The translations under genes and the position numbers were made by a program. Positions 52,215 through 61,893 of a DNA stretch of 64,000 nucleotides are shown here, in pieces; the stretch's first letter is position 1, and every line of letters begins with the position of its first letter. This stretch comes from JAGWBF01 sp965116325 (GTDB lineage: Bacteria > Chloroflexota > Dehalococcoidia > Lucifugimonadales > JAGWBF01): contig OZ220675.1 in the NCBI GenBank assembly GCA_965116325.1, positions 806,001 to 870,000 on the forward strand, read 5' to 3'. Below the pieces are notes generated by a model, which was not told the origin of the DNA, did not search any database, and worked only from the letters and a program-made list of their open reading frames with translations.

Positions 52215-53048
52215 ATGGCTCTCGTCGATCTGCACCTCCACACGACCGCTTCCGACGGTCGCCTGTCTCCCACCGAGCTGGTGAACCTGGCCGCCAGCCA
52301 GAACGTGCAGTTCATGGCAGTCACGGACCATGACTCCACCGACGGCCTGGAGGAAGCCTTTGCCGCCGCCCGGAGCTTCGACGGGATGGAAATCATCCCC
52401 GGCATAGAGTTGGGGACCGACATCCCAGGGACCGAAGTCCATATGCTGGCCTACTTCATCCAGCACAACAGGCCGGACCTCCAGGAGGAGCTAAAGCGCC
52501 TCCGCGCGGGCCGGCAGGACCGCGCTAGGGGCATGGTGGAAAAGCTGACGGAGCTGGGATTCCCAATGGACTGGGAGCGGGTGCAGGAGATCGCCGGCGA
52601 CGGCGCCGTCGGACGGCCCCACGTAGCCCAAGCCATGGTGGAGCGGGGCTACGTTAGCGAAACCAAAGAGGCCTTTGACAAGTACATCGGGAGAAGCTGC
52701 CCCGCCTACGTAGAGCGGGAGAAGATGACCCCCGCTGAGTCCATAAAGCTGATCAAGTCCTGGGGAGGCGTTCCCGTGCTGGCCCACCCGATCTACATTC
52801 CCAACTTTGAATCCATCCTGGGGGAGCTGGTGGACGCGGGCCTTTCAGGGGTAGAAGTGTACTACGCCAAGTGCACGCCGGAGCAGATCGACCAGGTTGC
52901 CAGCCTGGCCACGGAGTACGGCCTCCTCCCATGCGGAGGCAGCGACTACCACGGCAACGACAGCAAGGACGAGCCTCTGCCCGGCTCGATGGGTCCGTCT
53001 GTAGAAGTAGTGGAACAGCTCCGGCAGTTGGCAACGCCCGGATACTGA
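52215..53048 (+). CDS. PHP-domain phosphoesterase
   Basis: 277 residues. VDLHLHTTASDGRLSPTELV, VTDHDSTDGLEEA, IPGIELG and the late CGGSDYHGND carry the PHP metal ligands. Family members hydrolyse small phosphoesters (for example nucleoside 3',5'-bisphosphates or 5'-3' DNA ends). The ATG directly abuts the ymdB-like stop, so translation is coupled. Confidence 0.92.
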   Translation: MALVDLHLHTTASDGRLSPTELVNLAASQNVQFMAVTDHDSTDGLEEAFAAARSFDGMEIIPGIELGTDIPGTEVHMLAYFIQHNRPDLQEELKRLRAGRQDRARGMVEKLTELGFPMDWERVQEIAGDGAVGRPHVAQAMVERGYVSETKEAFDKYIGRSCPAYVEREKMTPAESIKLIKSWGGVPVLAHPIYIPNFESILGELVDAGLSGVEVYYAKCTPEQIDQVASLATEYGLLPCGGSDYHGNDSKDEPLPGSMGPSVEVVEQLRQLATPGY

Positions 53049-53081
53049 GCGCCCCAAAGAGGACTGATAGGGAATTGGCCG

Positions 53082-53768
53082 ATGGAACTGGCAGCCCTCT
53101 ACATCTACGCTTATCTCGTGGGCTCCATACCCACGGCCTACATCATCGGTCGCCTCGTCCGGGGAATAGATATCCGGGAACACGGCAGCGGGAACGTGGG
53201 AGGTTCCAACCTCTACTACAACGTCGGCGGGCGATGGGTGTTCCCCCTGGGGGTTGTGGAGCTATTTCTCAAGGGCGGGTCTCCAATCTGGATCGGTATG
53301 TGGTGGCTGGACAAGGACACCTCCTCCTTCGCACTCATCGGGGCCGCCCTCATCGCCATCGCCGGAAACAACTGGTCCTGCTACCTGCGGTTCACGGGCG
53401 GTAGGGGGGTTGCCGTAATCTCCGGTACCCTCCTGGCCCTGGCTTTCTGGCAGCTCCTCCTGTTCATTGGCATAGCCATCGGCGGGTGGGCGCTCTTCCG
53501 AAGCTCGGGGGTCTGGGTGCTGATATCTCTGGTCCTCTTGCCCCTATGGAGTTACCTTCTGGGGGCACCTCTGGCGATAATCTTGTTCTGCGTTGGGCTG
53601 GTAGCCCTCACCAGCTTCAAGCGACTGACCGGCAACTGGGAGCCTCTGCCCAAGGACTTGCCCAAGCGCCAGGTGTTCTTCAACCGCCTGTTCAGGGACA
53701 GGGACTACGCAAGCCGGGACCGGTGGATGGACAGAATGCCCAGCCAGGGCGGCGAGGGCATCGGATAG
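53082..53768 (+). CDS. plsY: Glycerol-3-phosphate acyltransferase PlsY
   Basis: 228 residues, several membrane helices. YLVGSIPTAYIIGRLVRGIDIREHGSGNVGGSNLYY and the GNNWSCYLRFTGGRGVAVISGTLLAL motif are typical of PlsY, although G-S-G-N-V-G-G is a slight variant of the usual GSGNxGxTN. It acylates glycerol-3-phosphate with acyl-phosphate to start phospholipid synthesis. It lies 33 bp after the PHP gene. Confidence 0.88.
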   Translation: MELAALYIYAYLVGSIPTAYIIGRLVRGIDIREHGSGNVGGSNLYYNVGGRWVFPLGVVELFLKGGSPIWIGMWWLDKDTSSFALIGAALIAIAGNNWSCYLRFTGGRGVAVISGTLLALAFWQLLLFIGIAIGGWALFRSSGVWVLISLVLLPLWSYLLGAPLAIILFCVGLVALTSFKRLTGNWEPLPKDLPKRQVFFNRLFRDRDYASRDRWMDRMPSQGGEGIG

Positions 53769-53772
53769 GAAG

Positions 53773-54291
53773 ATGGAGCAGCCTCAACAACACGACGAGT
53801 TTGGGGAAGAAGACAGATACCTGAACCGGTGCGCATTCCACCCTGGCACTGCAACGGGGCTGGCCTGCGGGAAGTGCGGGAACTACATCTGCACCCAGTG
53901 CGTTGTGCAGACGCCGGTGGGGGCTCGCTGCAGGAACTGCGCCAGGGTAACCACCCTGCCGACCTTCGACGTGCAGCCTTCCTACTACGTAAGGGCTGTG
54001 CTGGCTGGAGGCCTCACCGCCTTGGTGCTGGGCATCATCATGCTGATCATCAGGATGAACCTGGGATGGGTCCCATTCCTGTATTCCCTTCTCACCCTGG
54101 GCGTGGGTTATGCTGTGGGTGAAGCTATCAGCATCGCAACCAATCGGAAGCGGGGGACGGGACTGGCCGTTGTGGCAGGCGGCTCCATGTTGGTATTCCT
54201 GCTCGTCAGCGGAGTCGTCTTTACGCCTAACATCTTCCAGTGGTTAGTCCTGGCCCTGGCCATCTATACCGCTGTCATCAGAGTCCGCTAG
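53773..54291 (+). CDS. B-box-like zinc-finger membrane protein
   Basis: 172 residues. N-terminal zinc module CAFHPGTATGLACGKCGNYICTQCVVQTPVGARCRNCA (about 19-57) resembles the B-box/rhomboid-associated zinc finger. Three or four membrane helices follow (about 74-95, 100-120, 130-150, 152-168). Function unknown. It starts 4 bp after plsY. Its last 48 bp overlap the end of recX on the other strand. Confidence 0.75.
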   Translation: MEQPQQHDEFGEEDRYLNRCAFHPGTATGLACGKCGNYICTQCVVQTPVGARCRNCARVTTLPTFDVQPSYYVRAVLAGGLTALVLGIIMLIIRMNLGWVPFLYSLLTLGVGYAVGEAISIATNRKRGTGLAVVAGGSMLVFLLVSGVVFTPNIFQWLVLALAIYTAVIRVR

Positions 54292-54729
54292 CTCCCGCCA
54301 TAGTTCATCCACTACCCGTATGGCTATGCCCCTGGAGAATCCCCTGCGCGCCAGGTAACCGGACAGCCTTCTGCGGAACGCAGCTTCGTCCAACCCAGCC
54401 AGCCTAAGGGAGGCCATTGCGGCCGCCCGGCGCGCGTTATCCTCTTCGTCGTAACCCTCCAGGGCTTCTTCCACCACATCCCGGGCCACTCCCATCCTGA
54501 GAAGTTCGTAGCTCACCAGCCTCCCGCTGCGGGGACGATGGGACTCCCGGTCGCGGCGCCAGTGGGAGGCAAACTCCAGATCGTTCAGGAGGTCACGTTC
54601 CTTCAGGTAGCTGACCGCGCGCTCGACATCATCTATGGAGAAACGCCTCGATAGGCGGCGTCGCACCTCATCTTCGCTGCGGGGACGATACGAGATAAAG
54701 CGCAGGGCTGCGCCAAGGACATCTGCCAT
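54244..54729 (-). CDS. recX: Regulatory protein RecX
   Basis: 161 residues. Three helical repeats with RSEDEVRRRLSRRF, YLKERDLLNDLEFASHWRRDR and FRRRLSGYLARRGFSRGIAIRVVDEL are typical of RecX, which modulates RecA filaments. It starts 11 bp after recA on the same strand. Its 3' end overlaps the B-box gene on the opposite strand by 48 bp. Confidence 0.92.
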   Translation of the reverse strand: MADVLGAALRFISYRPRSEDEVRRRLSRRFSIDDVERAVSYLKERDLLNDLEFASHWRRDRESHRPRSGRLVSYELLRMGVARDVVEEALEGYDEEDNARRAAAMASLRLAGLDEAAFRRRLSGYLARRGFSRGIAIRVVDELWRELADSDDSGIDGQGQD

Positions 54730-54740
54730 GGCTTATCGGC

Positions 54741-55802
54741 CTAGGCGTCTTCCGGGTCCTCCAAGCCATCTTCGGACAGGCCGTCGGGAAGGACTGCCAC
54801 CGGCATTGCGTCGGGCAAGACCTCCTTGCTCCGCAGCAGCTTTTCGATCTCCAAGGCGGTCTCGAGGTTCTCAGCCAGGAACTCCTTGGCGTTCTCGCGA
54901 CCCTGGCCCAAGCGGTTCTCTCCGTAGGAGTAGAAGGAACCCGACTTCTTGATGAGACCCTGGGTCACTCCCAGGTCCAGCAGGTCACCCATCTTGTTGA
55001 TGCCTTGGTTGAACATGATGTCGAACTCGGCGGTGCGGAAAGGGGGCGCGACCTTGTTCTTGACGACCCTCGCCCGCACACGGCTCCCGATGACATCGGA
55101 ACCCTGCTTGATGGAGTCGGTGCGGCGCAGGTCGATGCGCACCGAGCTGTAGAACTTCAGCGCGCGACCTCCGGGGGTGACCTCGGGGCTGCCGTACATC
55201 ACTCCGACCTTTTCCCTGAGCTGGTTGATGAAAACGACGGCCGTACCCGAGTGGTGGATGGCCGCCGTCAGCTTGCGGAGGGCTTGGGACATGAGGCGCG
55301 CCTGGAGGCCCACATGGGAATCACCCATGTCCCCCTCCAGCTCGGACTTGGGCACCAGGGCCGCTACGCTGTCCACGATAACCGTATCCACGGCACCGCT
55401 GCGCACCAAGTACTCGGTTATCTCCAAGGCCTGCTCTGCGCTGTCCGGCTGGGCGATGAGCAGGTCCTCGACCTTGACTCCGCAGTTGGCTGCGTAGCCG
55501 GGGTCCAGGGAATGTTCCACGTCGATGTAGGCGGCTGTGCCTGCCATCTTCTGGGTCTCGGCCATGACGTGAAGGGCGAGCGTGGACTTACCCGCCGACT
55601 CGGTGCCGTAGATCTCGGTGACCCGGCCCTTGGGGATCCCCCCAACTCCGAGAGCGAAGTCCAGGGAGAGAGAACCCGTCGGCACCACCTCGGAAGCCAG
55701 CTTCTGGGACACCTCTCCCAGTCGCATGATAGAGCCCTTGCCGTAGTGCCTCTCGATCTGGGAGATGGCGATTTCCAGGGACTTTGCTTTCTCGGTGGTC
55801 AT
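54741..55802 (-). CDS. recA: Recombinase RecA
   Basis: 353 residues from ATG 55802 with GGAGG 4 nt upstream. An in-frame upstream extension to 55904 is not conserved and would cover the promoter, so it is rejected. MTTEKAKSLEIAISQIERHYGKGSIMRLG, Walker A GTESAGKSTL, the DSVAALVPKSELEGDMGD region and FINQLREKVGVMYGSPE are diagnostic. It promotes strand exchange and, in many bacteria, LexA cleavage. recX follows in the same operon. Confidence 0.98.
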   Translation of the reverse strand: MTTEKAKSLEIAISQIERHYGKGSIMRLGEVSQKLASEVVPTGSLSLDFALGVGGIPKGRVTEIYGTESAGKSTLALHVMAETQKMAGTAAYIDVEHSLDPGYAANCGVKVEDLLIAQPDSAEQALEITEYLVRSGAVDTVIVDSVAALVPKSELEGDMGDSHVGLQARLMSQALRKLTAAIHHSGTAVVFINQLREKVGVMYGSPEVTPGGRALKFYSSVRIDLRRTDSIKQGSDVIGSRVRARVVKNKVAPPFRTAEFDIMFNQGINKMGDLLDLGVTQGLIKKSGSFYSYGENRLGQGRENAKEFLAENLETALEIEKLLRSKEVLPDAMPVAVLPDGLSEDGLEDPEDA

Positions 55803-55833
55803 TGCGCCTCCGCCAGCCTGCGTAGTGGGGCCG

Positions 55834-55862
55834 ATAGTAACATACCCATTTTGCACCAACAA
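55834..55862 (-). promoter_or_regulatory. Candidate recA promoter
   Basis: TTGTTG (55857-55862), 17-nt spacer, TACTAT (55834-55839) on the minus strand, about 32 bp before the recA ATG. No clear LexA box was seen. Confidence 0.45.
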
Positions 55863-56007
55863 GAAGACTTTGTCACAGCCCGTTTGCCTGGAGAAACTGC
55901 CCAATAGTCATTGCGGCCTTCACCGAAATGCAGCGCATGCGGCCGATAGCAAAGGCCGTCTGACACTGCTACACTCAGACGGCCCATTCTGGGCCTCGGA
56001 AGATGTC

Positions 56008-59000
56008 ATGCTAGAAGCAATTGACTATAAGAATCCCGCATATAGGGAAGCAGCCGAAGAGATTCTCAGCCGCTATGATAAGGGAGCCGCGGAAGCCAAT
56101 ATCACCAGCGCCATAAGGCACTTCTTGGTTGTCACGGGTCTGGCAAAGAGCGATGAGATCGACGAAGAGACTCCGCCCTCAGACACATCCCGCAAGGCCG
56201 TTGACCTTACTGCCCTTGACACCTTCATCGAAGTGAAGGTCAGCGTAGGGCTCGGGCAAGGGTTAAATCCCCACCCGGATTATGTCAAACAATTAGACGA
56301 CTATCTGGTCGAGTCTCAGAAAACCGGCAAGGGCGCCCGCATGGGAGTGCTCACCGACGGGAAGCACTGGCTCCTGCGCTGGCCCGGAGCCGGAACTGTA
56401 AACACCTCGTCCCCTTATGCCTTTATCCTAGACAGCTCGGAGAGGTGGACTCGCCTCTATGAGTGGCTAAAGGATGAAGCCCTGGTCCCCATGGAGAATA
56501 TCGCCCCTGACCGGGATGTCGTTGAGAAAAACTTCGGCCCCAAGAGCCTTCATTACCAGCGGGACATAGATGCCCTAGCTGGGATGTACCGGGAATACGC
56601 CGGTTACGAGACAATAAAACTCAAAAGACGACTTTGGCACGAGCTCCTCCGCACCGCCCTGGGGGAAATCGCCCAAGATCCCAAAGAACTGGATGACCTG
56701 TTTGTGCGCCACACTTATCTCACCGCCGTTATAGGCATGGTGGTGCAGGCGTACTTTGGGATCGACATTCGTCAGTTGGCTGAGAAGAACCCGGAGTCCC
56801 TACTGGATGGCCGGGACTTTCGCAACAAGACTGGTCTGCTGGGGGTCATCGAATCGGACTTCTTTACATGGCCCACCGAGGTGGGTGGTCTCCCTCTCCT
56901 GAAGACCATCGCCCGGCGCGTGGCCCGGTTCGACTGGAGGGAGTCCCCATCAGATATTGCCTCCATGTTGTACGAAACGGTAATACCGGCGGAGGAACGA
57001 AAAACCCTTGGCGAGTACTACACTCCCGCGTGGCTGGCCAGGTCCATTGTCCGGGAGTTGGTTGGTGACCCCCTCGGCAAGACTATTCTCGACCCCGCCT
57101 GCGGCTCGGGCACCTTCGTCGCCGAAGCGGTTGCCCACGTAATGGAGGCCGCAGCAGGGAACCCCGAACTTGACCCCAAGGAAAAGCTGGAGTGGCTGCG
57201 CATCTCAGTTGCTGGCATCGACGTTCACCCGGTAGCAGTGCATTTGGCCCGCGCTTCATGGGTTATAGCGGCGCGGCCCACCATTCAGGATGCCCTCGAT
57301 CATGGCTACGACTCCAGCATCACAGTGCCAATCTACATGGGGGACTCCCTCCAGCTCAGACTCGGTACGGGTGACATGTTTTCTGAGGCCATGGTTACCC
57401 TACCCGTGGAAAACCCCCAGCAAGAGGAATCATCCGCCGTCGCGGAGGGGGTCGAAGCGCTAAGCCTGAGCTTTCCAATGGCGCTGGTGGAGCGCACCGA
57501 AGAGTTCGACGCCTTCATGTCTACTGTCACGGACTGCATTGAAAACAACGAAGACCCACTAATCGCCCTTGACGACGCTGGCATTGTAGACGAAGGCGAG
57601 CGTCAGACCCTGGAAGCGACTATTGCTGTCCTGAAGCAGCTGCACAATGAAGACCGCGACCATATATGGGCCTACTACACCCGTAACCTGGTGCGCCCGC
57701 TGACCTTGGCCCGCACGAAGGTGGATGTGATAGTCGGCAACCCTCCCTGGATCAACTACAGCGAGACGGCCAGCATCCTGCGCTCTGAGTTGAAGCGCCA
57801 GAGCCAGAGCGTGTATGGGATATGGCAGGGAGGTCAGTACGCCACCCACCAGGATGTGGCCGGGCTATTCTTTGCCCGGTGCGTGGATCTCTACCTGAAG
57901 GACGGTGCCGTTATCGGCATGGTCATGCCCCACAGCGCCCTTCAAACGGGCCAGTACTCCAAGTGGCGCACGGGAAAATGGACCAGCAGAAAGAAATTCT
58001 TCACCGTGGCGGTTGACTTCACCCACAAGACCGCCTGGGACCTGGAGCGCCTGGAGCCCAACACCTTTTTCCCGGTGCCCGCATCGGTGGTGTTTGCCAA
58101 GCGACTGGGACTCGGCGTTGACGGAAAACCACTCGCCGGAGAGGTGGAGCGCTGGCGGGGTGCCACGGGAAGCGGAGATACTTATCGGGAGAAGATCTCG
58201 ATTAGCGACACTTCCGCTGCAGGAGATTCTCCCTACGCTGACCACTCCAGGCAAGGGGCCTCAGTGGTTCCCCGTCGACTATTCTTTGTTGAGGAGATCG
58301 AGAACACCGCCATTATTTCAGCTGCGCAGACAATAACCGTTAAGCCTCGCCTTGGGTCAAACGACAAGCCACCCTGGCGCGACCTGGATCTAACCTCCAT
58401 AACCAACAAGACCATTGAGAACCAGCACATCTTCGAGGTCCACCTGGGTGAGACCATCGCGCCATATGTGACACTGCAACCCCTTAGAGCCGCCTTGCCC
58501 TTGAAGTATACCGACACGGTTATCCCCAAAAACGCCGAAGGACTGGGCGGCATCAACCCAGGGGGCCTGCTGCCACGAATGCGGGACCGGTGGGTCCTCG
58601 TGAGCAGCATGTGGGAAGAAAACAAATCCTCAGTGAATCCGTTGAATCTGTTGGGGAGACTTGACTATCACGGTGAATTGTCAGCCCAGTTGGATTGGAA
58701 GAATTACTCAGGAGGTAGGCCGACCCGCATCGCCTACACAGGAAGTGGAGAACCTACCGCGGCCATTGTCCAGGGAAAGGCGGTTGTAGATACAAAACTC
58801 TATTGGGTGACTTGCAGAAACGACCAAGAAGCCTGTTATTTGCTGGCAATCATCAACAGCGATGTTTTGCTTGAAGCGGTAGCCCCAATGATGACAAAGG
58901 GACAGTTTGGAGCCCGGGATCTACATAAGCACCTATGGAAGCTATCCATCCCTGAGTTCGACCCAGGGAACCATCTCCATGCCGAGATCTCGGAGGCTGG

Positions 59001-59163
59001 TAAGGCCGCTGCCGATGGCGCAGCACTCAAGCTAGCGCAGGTACACCAAGATCACGGACCTAGCGCCTCTGTCACTAAGGTCCGTAGCGAATTGCGGAAG
59101 TGGCTCCGCTCCTCCCCGGAGGGCAAGGCCGTAGAGGACGCAGTAACTAGCCTCCTTAAGTGA
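56008..59163 (+). CDS. Type IIG-like restriction-modification enzyme (single polypeptide)
   Basis: 1,051 residues from ATG 56008 (GGAAG upstream); a longer upstream frame would cross the recA promoter and is rejected. An N-terminal PD-(D/E)xK-like nuclease is suggested by VDLTALDTFIEVKV (E75, K77). The methyltransferase core has motif I LDPACGSGTFVAEA (about 361) and motif IV NPPW (about 578-581), of the N6-adenine class. A target-recognition-like C-terminus (about 700-1051) follows. No separate restriction or specificity gene is adjacent. Divergent from recA. Confidence 0.85.
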   Translation: MLEAIDYKNPAYREAAEEILSRYDKGAAEANITSAIRHFLVVTGLAKSDEIDEETPPSDTSRKAVDLTALDTFIEVKVSVGLGQGLNPHPDYVKQLDDYLVESQKTGKGARMGVLTDGKHWLLRWPGAGTVNTSSPYAFILDSSERWTRLYEWLKDEALVPMENIAPDRDVVEKNFGPKSLHYQRDIDALAGMYREYAGYETIKLKRRLWHELLRTALGEIAQDPKELDDLFVRHTYLTAVIGMVVQAYFGIDIRQLAEKNPESLLDGRDFRNKTGLLGVIESDFFTWPTEVGGLPLLKTIARRVARFDWRESPSDIASMLYETVIPAEERKTLGEYYTPAWLARSIVRELVGDPLGKTILDPACGSGTFVAEAVAHVMEAAAGNPELDPKEKLEWLRISVAGIDVHPVAVHLARASWVIAARPTIQDALDHGYDSSITVPIYMGDSLQLRLGTGDMFSEAMVTLPVENPQQEESSAVAEGVEALSLSFPMALVERTEEFDAFMSTVTDCIENNEDPLIALDDAGIVDEGERQTLEATIAVLKQLHNEDRDHIWAYYTRNLVRPLTLARTKVDVIVGNPPWINYSETASILRSELKRQSQSVYGIWQGGQYATHQDVAGLFFARCVDLYLKDGAVIGMVMPHSALQTGQYSKWRTGKWTSRKKFFTVAVDFTHKTAWDLERLEPNTFFPVPASVVFAKRLGLGVDGKPLAGEVERWRGATGSGDTYREKISISDTSAAGDSPYADHSRQGASVVPRRLFFVEEIENTAIISAAQTITVKPRLGSNDKPPWRDLDLTSITNKTIENQHIFEVHLGETIAPYVTLQPLRAALPLKYTDTVIPKNAEGLGGINPGGLLPRMRDRWVLVSSMWEENKSSVNPLNLLGRLDYHGELSAQLDWKNYSGGRPTRIAYTGSGEPTAAIVQGKAVVDTKLYWVTCRNDQEACYLLAIINSDVLLEAVAPMMTKGQFGARDLHKHLWKLSIPEFDPGNHLHAEISEAGKAAADGAALKLAQVHQDHGPSASVTKVRSELRKWLRSSPEGKAVEDAVTSLLK

Positions 59164-59399
59164 TCCCCTTCTTCAGAGGAGAGGGCTTTTCGTCATTGCG
59201 GCGCAGGCCGCAATCCAGGGCGGAACGTTGCCTGATTCGAAGTTGGCCAATACCCAAGACGCTATCTACCGCTGGCCCTTACCCTTCGATTTCCCACAGG
59301 GCGAACGGCCAGCCGGGGGCAGCCGCCCTTTTCGTAAATTCGGACTAGGTCGCAATGCGGGGGCTATCTTCCTCGGAGGGGAGCCGATCGTCGCCGCCC
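59164..59399. repeat. Structured dispersed repeat (copy B) in the gap before the RidA-like gene
   Basis: Contains the 29-nt motif at 59191-59219 (28/29 identical to the inverse of 38542-38570) and a palindrome at 59271-59313. Its 27-nt centre matches the 38413-38457 palindrome at 25 positions, while the outer arms differ but remain self-complementary. No gene is seen here. Confidence 0.7.
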
Positions 59400-59427
59400 T
59401 TGAATTGGGGCGGCTATCGGGTACAAT
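59400..59427 (+). promoter_or_regulatory. Candidate promoter of the RidA-like gene
   Basis: TTGAAT (59400-59405), 16-nt spacer, TACAAT (59422-59427), about 64 bp before the ATG at 59492. Confidence 0.45.
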
Positions 59428-59491
59428 GTTCCCGGCCAAGAAGGATACCGGGGACCGTCTTTCTACTACTAGGCTATGGAGATGATGAAGA

Positions 59492-59956
59492 ATGGAAGTC
59501 GAAAGGAAGCTGGCTGAAATGGGGCTGGTGCTCCCTCCGCCAGTCAAAGCCATGGGAAGCTACGTGCTGTCTGTGCGCACGGGAAACCTGCTGTTTCTGG
59601 CAGGGCATGGACCAGTCGCCGCCGACGGCTCCATCTCCCACATTGGCAAGCTGGGGCGCGAGATAAGCGTCGAGCAGGGCTACGAAGCCGCCAAGAACAC
59701 GGGCCTGAACCTGCTATCCACCACCAAGGTCGCCCTGGGAGACCTGGACAAGGTGCGCCGGGTGGTCAAGCTGCTTTCGATGGTCAACTGCGTTCCCGAC
59801 TTTGTGGAGACCGCGCCCGTCGCCAACGGCTGCTCAGATCTGCTGATTAGCCTGTACGGGGATGCCGGCAAGCACGGAAGGTCGGCGGTGGGAATGGCTT
59901 CGCTGCCCGTTGGAATCCCTGTAGAGATCGAGATGATCCTGGAGGTGGAGGACTAG
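59492..59956 (+). CDS. RidA/YjgF-family protein
   Basis: 154 residues, the length of the longer RidA branch. GHGPVAADG, TGLNLLSTTKVALGDLDKVRRVVKLL and the VGMASLPVGIPVEIEMILEVED C-terminus fit the family; the catalytic Arg of canonical RidA (usually in an S-x-R-x-x-x-x-x-x-x-LP context) is present as GRSAVGMASLP, with Arg a few residues earlier than usual. RidA proteins hydrolyse reactive enamine/imine intermediates. It overlaps the 3' end of nadE on the other strand by 4 bp. Confidence 0.85.
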   Translation: MEVERKLAEMGLVLPPPVKAMGSYVLSVRTGNLLFLAGHGPVAADGSISHIGKLGREISVEQGYEAAKNTGLNLLSTTKVALGDLDKVRRVVKLLSMVNCVPDFVETAPVANGCSDLLISLYGDAGKHGRSAVGMASLPVGIPVEIEMILEVED

Positions 59957-61698
59957 AAATGCCGGTACCTGTTGACGATGGGTAACCTGCGGTCCTTGCC
60001 AAAGGCCCGGGGCGTTATCTTCACACCCGGCGGGGCCTGCCTGCGCTTGTACTCGTTCCGGTCGACCGTGGCGATGACCTGTTTCACCACCTGGGCATCA
60101 AACCCCATTTCCACCATGTCCTGGTAGCTGCGGTCCTCCTCCACGTAGGCCTTCACCACCGCGTCCAGCACGTCGTAGGGCGGCAACGTGTCCTGGTCCT
60201 TCTGGTCCGGCTTCAGCTCAGCGCTGGGGGGCTTGGTCAGGATGGCCTCGGGGATGGCGTCCCGAGGCTCCATGTTGGAGTTGCGCGAGCGGGCCAGTTC
60301 ATAAACCAGGGTCTTGGGCACATCCTTCAGCACGGCGAACCCGCCTACCATGTCGCCGTACAAGGTGGCGTATCCCATGGCCATCTCGCTCTTGTTTCCC
60401 GTGGTAAGTATCAGGAAGCCGAACTTGTTGGACAGGGACATGATGATGTTGCCCCGGATGCGACTCTGCAGGTTCTCTTCCGCCACATTCTCCGGCAGGT
60501 CCCCGAAGTGGGGCTTCAGCATGTCCAGGAATGAATCGTGGGCCGGCAGTATGGGCGCCTCCCACAGTTCGATGCCCAGGTTGCCGGCCAGCACCTTGGC
60601 ATCGGCGACGCTACCCTCGCTGGAGTAGCGGGAAGGCATTGCCACGCCGACCACTTTCTCCCTGCCCAATGCATCCACGGCCACGCAGGCGGTGAGGGCT
60701 GAATCGATCCCGCCGGAAATGCCGATGAGTACCTTGCTGAACCCGCTCTTCTGCACATAGTCCCGGGTCCCCAGCACAAGGGCGCCGTAAATCTCCGCCT
60801 TCGAATCGAGCAGGCAGGCTGCTTCCTTGGGAGGCAGGGAACGCCTCTCCCGCTGGCGGATTGGCGACACCTCGACCGTGCATCCGGCGGTGGCCTTAGA
60901 TTCGCTCCCATTATCAGCTAGGTCCTTGCGAAAGCGCGGGTCGTGGAGCCTTGCGCTGAACAGGGCATCGGCATCCAGGTCGGCCACCAGCAGGTCCTCG
61001 CTGAACTGGGAAGCCCTGGCCAGCAGGTTGCCTGACTGGTCGAAGACCATGCTGCCCCCATCGAACACCAGCTCATCCTGCCCGCCGACGGTGTTCAGGT
61101 AAGCGACGTAAACGCTGTTGTCCACCGCCCGGGTGGCGATCATCCTCTCCCTAGAGAGGCTCTTTCCGGCATGGTAGGGAGACGCATTTATGTTGACTAT
61201 CACCTCAGCGCCCATATCCCGCTGAACAGAAATGGGGCCCGCTGGATACCAGATGTCCTCGCAGATGTTGATGCCAACCCTGACCCCATTGACCATGTAC
61301 ACGGGACAGCTGGCGCCTGACTTGAAGTACCGGTCCTCGTCGAACACGCCGTAGGTGGGCAGGTGCACCTTGTGATAGGAGTCCACCACCTCGCCCCGAT
61401 AACCCACGGCGCAGGCGTTGTAGGTATCGGCGTCGGCATCGACGTACCCCACCGCGACCGCTATGTCCTGGGAGGCGGCCATGACCCGCTCCATCTGTCT
61501 CAGGTTGTCCCTGATGAAGGACTGCTTGTAGAGAAGGTCTTCGGCTGGGTAGCCGGTTATGGCCATTTCAGGGAAGGCAACCAGGTCGGCATCCAGGTCC
61601 CGGGCGCGGCCGATCATGGCTATGATCTTGTCTGCGTTTCCTTCGAGGTCACCGACGGTGGGGTTGATCTGGCCGAGGGCCAAGCGGAGCGTTCGCAA
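59953..61698 (-). CDS. nadE: Glutamine-dependent NAD+ synthetase
   Basis: 581 residues. The N-terminal carbon-nitrogen hydrolase domain (about 1-270) has the Glu of FPEMAITGYPAEDLL, the Lys of HKVHLPTYGVFDE and the nucleophile Cys of GINICEDIWYP. The C-terminal ATP-pyrophosphatase domain has the P-loop ISGGIDSALTACVA and TTGNKSEMAMGYATLYGDM. It amidates deamido-NAD+ with glutamine-derived ammonia. Start ATG 61698. Confidence 0.96.
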   Translation of the reverse strand: MRTLRLALGQINPTVGDLEGNADKIIAMIGRARDLDADLVAFPEMAITGYPAEDLLYKQSFIRDNLRQMERVMAASQDIAVAVGYVDADADTYNACAVGYRGEVVDSYHKVHLPTYGVFDEDRYFKSGASCPVYMVNGVRVGINICEDIWYPAGPISVQRDMGAEVIVNINASPYHAGKSLSRERMIATRAVDNSVYVAYLNTVGGQDELVFDGGSMVFDQSGNLLARASQFSEDLLVADLDADALFSARLHDPRFRKDLADNGSESKATAGCTVEVSPIRQRERRSLPPKEAACLLDSKAEIYGALVLGTRDYVQKSGFSKVLIGISGGIDSALTACVAVDALGREKVVGVAMPSRYSSEGSVADAKVLAGNLGIELWEAPILPAHDSFLDMLKPHFGDLPENVAEENLQSRIRGNIIMSLSNKFGFLILTTGNKSEMAMGYATLYGDMVGGFAVLKDVPKTLVYELARSRNSNMEPRDAIPEAILTKPPSAELKPDQKDQDTLPPYDVLDAVVKAYVEEDRSYQDMVEMGFDAQVVKQVIATVDRNEYKRRQAPPGVKITPRAFGKDRRLPIVNRYRHF

Positions 61699-61893
61699 TG
61701 CTGTTCGCCTTTCTGGAGCTCAAGTATAGCACAGGGAATGGGTCCTTCCCGGCTACAAACATGCTGCTTTGTGAAGGACTGCACAAGCTGACGGCGCAGG
61801 GAGCCTCCCCGAAATAGCCTCATTTCCATTCAACGGTCCGTTGCCCTAGAATAGCTATGCTTTGGAGGTAGGAGAGTCAACGGGGGTGAATGA

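Noticed and set aside
55803..55904. Extended RecA N-terminus
   Set aside because: Not conserved, and the promoter at 55834-55862 lies inside it.
55765..56007. Upstream start of the type IIG enzyme frame
   Set aside because: It would include the recA promoter and RBS region in another frame; the ATG at 56008 has a good ribosome site.
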